Below, piece by piece: positions 58,279 through 64,000 of a DNA stretch of 64,000 nt (positions are counted from its first letter, which is position 1; each line of letters begins with the position of its first letter). Location: the NCBI GenBank assembly GCA_034370585.1, contig CP139762.1, forward strand, positions 22,298,001-22,362,000. Direction: 5' to 3'. Under the pieces are notes generated by a model. That model saw only the letters and a program-made list of their open reading frames with translations, made no database searches and was not told the origin of the DNA. The position numbers and the translations under genes were made by a program. This DNA comes from Fragaria x ananassa. Taxonomy: Eukaryota; Streptophyta; Magnoliopsida; Rosales; Rosaceae.

Positions 58279-59160
58279 AATTGTAACACCAAAAAACCTT
58301 CAACGAATCTTGACGTATTGTGCGAGAAATTTTTATGAAATGTCTAACTAAATCTTATAAAACAAGGCAACAAAGTTTCAATGGAATTATGTGTAAGATG
58401 GAGTGTTCGACCAAAAAGCACGAGGTGCAACATGGAGTGGGGTTTGAGATATCTACATGTGTGTGTGTTAGGGTTTTGTAATCAGACTATTAGCGTAGGA
58501 AGAATGAAGAAGAAAAAATGAGCATGATGTAGTTTTTTTTTTTCTTGACCTCAGATTCTCATTTGGGCTCTAGCCGACCAGCCTAGTCTTTGACTAGGCT
58601 GGCTCCGCCACTGTGCGAGTGCTGAGGCTTCTATGGCAAAACCACAAGAGCAAAGGAAAAGTTATAAATTAATTGATTGGCTGATGAGCGAGAGAGCCAT
58701 GGATATAGGATAGGATCAGTATAGTACAGCTGAATACTGAAAGATCAAATAACAAGTAACCCATCTCTCTTTAAAGCTTCTGATCTGTAGCTATGCAGTG
58801 TAGAAGTACAATAGTCTGACGGGGTTTCCCTTTTCCTAAGGACACCAGGAAGACATCCTTACAAGGTAATTAAGGTAGGAAACATTCACTTCTTAATTAC
58901 TTGGTAAGAAGAGGCTAATTTCGCAAGAAACAATCAAAAGGCTAGCTAGTTCACAAGAAAAATAATCATGGCTGTGGCCTTACATGATACTGCATAATGT
59001 TATTAGTATTCGTTAATTGAAATACAAGAACAAATGTAACGTACCCGATCATTTCTAAGACATGCAGTAAACTTACTAGTACTACAATTTCCACAAATGC
59101 ATGAAGACATAAATTAGTTGGTCCTTGAATCTGGAATTATGTTGAGGTGACGCAAGTACA

Positions 59161-59700
59161 TCAGATCAATATCCTAACAATTGCTGCAGCCACAACCGCA
59201 GCTTCACGGGTAGCTTTGTTTTCCTTTCCAAATGGAGATCGGCGGCCTTTACCAAAACCGTGCCGACAATGATCAACTCTTCGGATAACATCATCGTGCA
59301 AGCGTCGCTCCGCCTGTGCAGGGTTGTAACGTACAAAGTTACCACCTACACCCCTTGAAGTTACATCTCCATAGATATCTGGTATGAAAGCTCCCACCAT
59401 GTAACCATAATGATCATAGCAATTTCTGACTGCAGGGTCTTCATGCCTAAGAAGCTGCGCCCATATTTTGTTCAGAGTATCGTTTGCCTTGGACTTAAGC
59501 ACCTCGACCGTTATGATGGCTAGGCCCTTGACATCAGTATCAGTAGCGGAGCTACGAGGGTTCGATTTAAGAGAAGAAACACATAGGTTGTAGTTCGGTG
59601 TTTTTTTGCATGTATGGTCAATGAGATCGGCCCTGCAATGGGTTATTGGAAGAAACACGATTTGAATGATACATATGGTGAGTAGTGAAACGATCTTCAT
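59161..59700 (-). CDS. Invertase/PMEI-inhibitor-like protein, unit B, basic variant
   Basis: Intronless, 179 residues from the ATG at 59698-59700, chosen because it aligns with the unit A start; the frame is open for 13 more codons upstream to 59739. Near-identical to the unit A copy, with a two-residue insertion (SSATDTDVKG in place of SSAADVKG) and a few substitutions. Four fold cysteines and the Arg/His-rich C-terminal half (AERRLHDDVIRRVDHCRHG) are kept. Secreted by signal peptide. Intact, so both duplicate copies of this gene survive while the partner PMEI gene survives only here. Confidence 0.87.
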   Translation of the reverse strand: MKIVSLLTICIIQIVFLPITHCRADLIDHTCKKTPNYNLCVSSLKSNPRSSATDTDVKGLAIITVEVLKSKANDTLNKIWAQLLRHEDPAVRNCYDHYGYMVGAFIPDIYGDVTSRGVGGNFVRYNPAQAERRLHDDVIRRVDHCRHGFGKGRRSPFGKENKATREAAVVAAAIVRILI

Positions 59701-60559
59701 CTTTGCAAGACAAAAGGGTTGGAAAATGCTTTCGTTCATGCAACTTGTATGAAGAGGCAGGATAGTGTTCTTGTTAAGGTGTAGCTAAGGTCCTTTATAT
59801 AGGGGAGTGTATATATATGCTACCATAGCACACAACAAATGTAGGGGAATTCCCTTGAGTCACCAAAGTTTGAAATATTTATTTCCTTGAAAGGAGTTTG
59901 AAAAATTTATAACTGTAGCAAGTTTCAACGTCATGGAATTTGAAAGAGTATGTAAACACACTAATTTCATTTCAATATGCACATAATCAGTACTTTTGAC
60001 CATTTTCCTTACTAATTAATTTCAGTCAAACGTTTAGATGACACTTTAATTTTGGGTAATGTATGTTATTTTTGCTTCCGATTCCTAGTTCAATTTTTTA
60101 TTTTTTGTGGTTTGTATGTTCTGATTAGATTGGAATTATTGGGGTGAGGGGGTGCGTGATCTATTTTTAGTCTATATATATATATATATATATATATTCC
60201 TCGATCTAGTGTTAATCACAAATTAATTTTAGTTCCAAGGAGTTGGTTTGGCAATCATATTTTGGTACCAGCTGAGCTGACTACCTGTCATAATGATTTA
60301 CTTCAACCATAAGCTCAACCGTGAAAACTCAGATGAGATTTGGTTGTGTGTTAAGCGGATCAAAGTTTAAAGCCAGTCAATAAGGTAGAGTAACAGCTCC
60401 CAATGCATTCAGTGAATTAAGCCTTTGGAAATACCTTCTAATTCCAAAGTTACTAAAAACTTGAATTCTAGTACTATATAACACCCTTTTAGTAGTGCCA
60501 GAAATCATACCATTCAACTCAACCACATACTGATCAGAAGCCCAAAACAAGTTCACAAA
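59701..60559. promoter_or_regulatory. Shared divergent promoter region, unit B
   Basis: Counterpart of 40567-41257. TATATAAC box at 60475, about 85 bases before the PMEI ATG. A (TA)n microsatellite at about 60173-60197 is new compared with unit A. Confidence 0.55.
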
Positions 60560-61114
60560 ATGGTTCCCTCTTCTTCTTCCTCCTCAATAGCATTCTTTGC
60601 TGTAATGTCTTTCATGGTTCTAATGAGTATTACTCCCTCCTCTGCTTTTGACCTAAACAAGGATATTTGCTCCAACAACAATGTCTTGAGTCGCTCCTTT
60701 TGTGAAAAATTTATTGGTTCTAATCCTGTTGTGATCAAGTCCTTCCTTCTTGGCCTCGCTGAGGCCACTATAGATGTCGCATCTTTGAACGCTACAAAAA
60801 CCAGCCAGCAGATTCCCAAGTGGCTAAACCAAACAGACAACCCTCGAATGAAGAATGCAATTAGTGGATGTCAGAGGCCTTACAGTGAAGCCATTGCTGA
60901 TCTCAAGGAAGCGAAAGAGAAGGTCAGGTCTGGGGACTATGTTGCACTACAACGTGCAGTAGTTGATGCTGCTGTAAATTTTCATGCATGTGTGGAGCAA
61001 TTCGAGGATATACCACCTGATTCATTGCCATTGTGCGGTACTAGTGGTGACTTGGCTTCTATCTCCAGCATCCTTATAGCTGTTTTTGAGTTTCTGGGAA
61101 AATCAAATAATTGA
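60560..61114 (+). CDS. PMEI-domain (pectin methylesterase/invertase inhibitor) protein
   Basis: Intronless, 184 residues. Signal peptide about 1-29 ending in SSAF, then an inhibitor four-helix bundle with cysteines C37, C48, C104 and C144 in the family spacing and an extra C159. Core segments: DICSNNNVLSRSFCEKF, then SGCQRPYSEAIADLKEAKE, and FHACVEQFE. Such proteins are secreted and block pectin methylesterases or invertases; which one is not clear here. Intact copy of the broken unit A gene at 41258-44293. Confidence 0.87.
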   Translation: MVPSSSSSSIAFFAVMSFMVLMSITPSSAFDLNKDICSNNNVLSRSFCEKFIGSNPVVIKSFLLGLAEATIDVASLNATKTSQQIPKWLNQTDNPRMKNAISGCQRPYSEAIADLKEAKEKVRSGDYVALQRAVVDAAVNFHACVEQFEDIPPDSLPLCGTSGDLASISSILIAVFEFLGKSNN

Positions 61115-61128
61115 CTTTGTACTATATT

Positions 61129-61710
61129 GTTGGGCATAATATTGTTGGTATCAGAATCTGGCAGACTTTCTACTTTATATCCAACAACAGTGTCTAAATG
61201 TTTGATAGATAAGCATCATATTAGGGCCTTTATAATGGTATAAATCGGAGCGGATTCTACGCACCAAGGTGCACTTGCATCATTAATGTGCAAGTTCTCA
61301 AATAGCTGTATGTGAAGATCCAATGAAGACTATAGACCTTAAATTCATTCATTTCATTTTCATTTTTGATCCGATCAAATTAAGCGTCCATTATAAGAGT
61401 ACTTCTTATTCGACTTTAGGTCCTCATATCTTGTGTTAGAAACACATTTAGGTTTCAATTTTGTTAACGGTATTAGAATACATGTATGATAATGTGACGT
61501 GGATGACCGGATCAAAATATTGCATATTAGTTGTTCTGTTCACTTGCATCTTCGTAGAAGAATTTTCAAGTATAAATAACTAAATATTATGATCTGCCTC
61601 TAAGGCAGCTAATTCCTAGTTGATCAAAACCAGACTGCCCTTGTAGGTCTGTGGAGGGGTATAAAGTAGAAAGTCTGCCAGATTCTGATACCAACAATAT
61701 TATGCCCAAC
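61129..61710. repeat. Perfect 51-bp inverted repeat enclosing 480 bp
   Basis: 61129-61179 (opens GTTGGGCATAAT) and 61660-61710 (ends ATTATGCCCAAC) are exact reverse complements over 51 bases. The enclosed 480 bases have no coding sequence. The left arm begins 14 bases after the stop codon of the PMEI gene. Could be a MITE with terminal inverted repeats or a templated-insertion scar; no clear target duplication was found. Confidence 0.9.
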
Positions 61711-62735
61711 GTGTCTGAAGTTGAACAGTTGAACATTCTGGCAAGCTTCATGTTGTCCGCAATGATTTAAACTAATCTCAACGGAGTTTGAGTCTAATTA
61801 TTAGAACCAAATTTTTTTAATAAAGACATTGTTGTTGGACTAGGGGAACCAAGAAGTTTTTCACAAAAGGAGCTACACACTAATATGAAAGAAAAGAACC
61901 AAATTTGAGTCTAACTATATTGAGCTAGTTCTAATATAGTCAAGTTCCATCATATATTAATAAAGATGAAGCAGTGTTCATAGCTAAACATTTTGGGTTT
62001 CAATTTTGGAGACCATTAGACGCTCTAAATTTTGAAAGCAGTACATTGATCAAATATCAATATATTAAAAGTGTCAACGATCATTAGGTACTCCAATTCA
62101 TCAATCAAATGTTGTCAATATTTTTCAGTAAGTTCCACCTTGTTAGTTTCTTCCGATGTCTCATAAATTATAAGTGAAAGTATATTGTTCTGTTCTTTTA
62201 TTTTCTTTTCAGATTATGTTCTTCAAGTAAGGATGTTATTTATAAGTTGTTGCCATCACAGCTAGTATCACACTGCATATATATCATGTTAATTGGACGA
62301 TCATGTTATAAGCATTATATCATGTTATTCGGATGATCATGTTATTTTGACGATCATATGTTATAATTAAGCATGTGTTTGGTTCGACCAAGTTAATTTT
62401 ATTTGTCATTCTCACCTTCTTCGATCATTTTTCTTCTTCTTTGTACCCTACAAATCCCCTATAAATTAACTTTAGATAGATTCTAGATATGTGATTAAGT
62501 AGTTCATTCCTTTGTCCATCAGTAACTAAAATGTCCAGAGAAACCTCGGTGAACTCTATATCATCCTATGCTGGTGTTTGATGTTTCAACTCATTCTATC
62601 ATCCTCAATTGCTCAATTAACTGTATTTTCGTTGTAGTCCAAGTACATCTGCATAAAATGATTTTATCAAACTCATACTAAATCAAAGGAGATAATGAAG
62701 AACTTAAATCCTCTTCAATTATTTCTAAGTAACAC

Positions 62736-62738
<3 letters not shown>
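61711..62738. other. 3' tail of duplication unit B
   Basis: No gene. The part at about 62150-62630 matches 44880-45220. Short direct repeats around 62285-62350 (ATCATGTTAT-type words). Confidence 0.5.

Positions 62739-62789
<51 letters not shown>
62739..62789. repeat. (AT)n microsatellite, about 25 units
   Basis: Uninterrupted AT dinucleotide repeat immediately after the end of duplication unit B. Confidence 0.95.
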
Positions 62790-62794
<5 letters not shown>

Positions 62795-64000
62795 GCAAGC
62801 CCATGGGCACGAGAAGTCATGCCTTATGGACAGGGATGAAACTACAGCAAAGGTTGTATAGGCTACAGCCCAACCGAAAATTGGGCCAAAAAACCACTAG
62901 TTATATATACCACAGCCCAGCCAGCCAGAAGCCAGCCCAATTTTCGTCATCAGCCAGCAGATTTTTCTCCTTCATCAGCGTCAGTGGTGGTGGACACGGG
63001 ACACCACGATCCACGATCTTCACTTCTTCAATCTTCAGCCTTCAGGGCCAGTAGCAGACGGAGGAGGTCGGCGTTGACTGGAGTCTCGGCACGGCACTGA
63101 CGGCAGAGGAGGGCTTGGACTGAGTAGGCGTGGCTGGTGGCTCGCGTGGGTGGTGACTGACTGACTGCGACTGGTGAGGAAGGGAAGGTTGGATAGATAC
63201 TGAGTGCTTTTGAATTTTGAGCTGTTTTTTGATTTGGGATTCAAGAAATGTTGAGAGCTGGTACTGGGCTTGATTGTATGGAAGGTCTAGTTTGATTGGT
63301 GAGAATTGGGTTCAACTGTTTAGGGTTTAAGGATTTTTGCTGATTGGTTTTGGTTCTGAATGAAAATTACTGACAAATTTGGCCACCTCAACTTCAAATA
63401 TGATATGAATTATGCACCTTGAAATAGTTTGTATATCGTGTATCTTTGTTTGTAACGAGTTTTTCTGTTTGTTCAATATTTCTCTGTTTTCGACTTAAGG
63501 TCATATGTTGGTTCCAGTCTGAAGTTGATTTAGTCTTGCCTTATTGGATTCATTCTTCATTTCTTGATTCTTATCATATGTTTATCCGTTTACATTAGGC
63601 ATGTATTAGTAATGGACTAAGCATTAGAATTGGTTAGTAGTGCTCAATGCTCAAGTAAAACAGAAAAATCTGCTTTCTATAATTTTCAAGAATCAGGAAA
63701 AACCGAAATTGTTAATTGGGATATAACCTGCAGAAAGATTAAAAGAGAATGTCTGTTGAAGGTTTATAAGCTATTGCTTTGGTGAAAATTTTCTGCTTTG
63801 TAAGGTTTGAGTACATGGTCTTTTCAAAAGGTTTGAGTACATGGTATTTTGCTTTAAAATCTGTGCTTATTGGTCTTTTTCTGTAGTTAATTTTGCAGAT
63901 TGATTTCATCTTGAAAGTTCAGGACTTTGAATTCTACAGGAGTATTGCAAAGCTGCTAAGAGTTGTTTCTGGTGAAAGCAACCACACAAACCTTTTCGGT
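62790..64000. other. Unassigned sequence to the end of the window
   Basis: No frame with recognisable similarity. The start (CAGGGATGAAACTACAGC near 62829, then GCTACAGCCCAACC) looks like the end of a plant hAT-type element, and the region after about 63050 resembles a GC-rich leader followed by intron-like sequence, so this may be the 5' part of an autonomous transposon continuing past 64000. Speculative. Confidence 0.3.

Larger units (their letters stand above)
45597..58613. mobile_element. hAT element hosting nested Copia and gypsy elements
   Basis: Left end CAGCGGCGGAGCCGAG at 45597, right end CTGGCTCCGCCACTG at 58599-58613; these are imperfect inverted repeats. Flanks ggcgagtg (45589-45596) and tgcgagtg (58614-58621) match in 7 of 8 positions, fitting an 8-bp hAT target duplication, and unit A has uninterrupted sequence here. 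The element's own sequence is only about 20 bases on the left and about 330 on the right (58279-58613); the rest is nested retrotransposons. Confidence 0.8.
45226..62630. repeat. Tandem duplication unit B (with 13-kb nested insertion)
   Basis: Second copy of the 38946-45225 unit. The head (45226-45596) is cut off from the rest (58614 onward) by an insertion of 13,017 bases at 45597-58613. Without it the unit is about 4.4 kb. Confidence 0.85.

Noticed and set aside
34623..61114. A functional cell-wall gene cluster made of RWA and the PMEI/invertase inhibitors
   Set aside because: They are neighbours, but the pectin/invertase inhibitors are a local tandem family and RWA is a conserved single gene; nothing in the sequence links their control or pathway.

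Overview
This window is eudicot nuclear DNA. Evidence: spliced plant genes with GT-AG introns, plant-specific families (MATE/DETOXIFICATION transporter, REDUCED WALL ACETYLATION, TMK-type LRR ectodomain, invertase/pectin methylesterase inhibitors), plant LTR retrotransposons and an endogenous pararetrovirus. The gene set and transposon style look Rosaceae-like, but that is an impression; the species cannot be read from the sequence. There are no prokaryotic operons, CRISPR arrays or rRNA genes.

Layout. 0-7 kb: an unusual kinase-less TMK-like LRR membrane protein (-) and a complete 8-exon MATE transporter (-). 7.7-16 kb: decayed and chimeric sequence: a putative Copia LTR, a run of five open, in-phase exons joining a trithorax-type PHD finger to a CHR10/ALC1-type SNF2 helicase core, interrupted by a 2.66-kb solo LTR, then a CACTA transposon end and a 4 x 37-bp tandem repeat. 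16-25.3 kb: an orphan Ty3/gypsy LTR, a rearranged florendovirus-like endogenous pararetrovirus (-) split by a second solo LTR, a foldback element and a 467-bp hAT element with a perfect 8-bp target duplication. 25.8-27 kb: a 5'-truncated LINE and an intact invertase-inhibitor-like gene (-). 29.7-31.5 kb: a two-exon, extremely acidic nuclear-type protein (+). 33.3-34.3 kb: a foldback/MULE-like element. 34.6-38.4 kb: a complete 15-exon RWA wall O-acetylation gene (+).

38.9-62.6 kb is a direct tandem duplication of one unit: a divergent pair made of an invertase-inhibitor-like gene (-) and a PMEI-domain gene (+), sharing one intergenic region. In unit A the PMEI gene is dead (1-base frameshift plus a third 2.48-kb solo LTR with target duplication). 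In unit B both genes are intact, but a 13-kb nested insertion (hAT element containing a deleted Copia and a decayed Tat-lineage gypsy) lies upstream. The last 1.4 kb has an AT microsatellite and unassigned sequence.

The working genes appear to be: MATE transporter, acidic protein, RWA, three invertase-inhibitor-like genes, one PMEI gene, and possibly the TMK-like receptor protein. Several act on or at the cell wall (RWA, PMEI/invertase inhibitors), but no evidence ties them into one pathway. Exon coordinates were derived by hand from splice sites and reading phase and add up to open frames; no transcript data were available.
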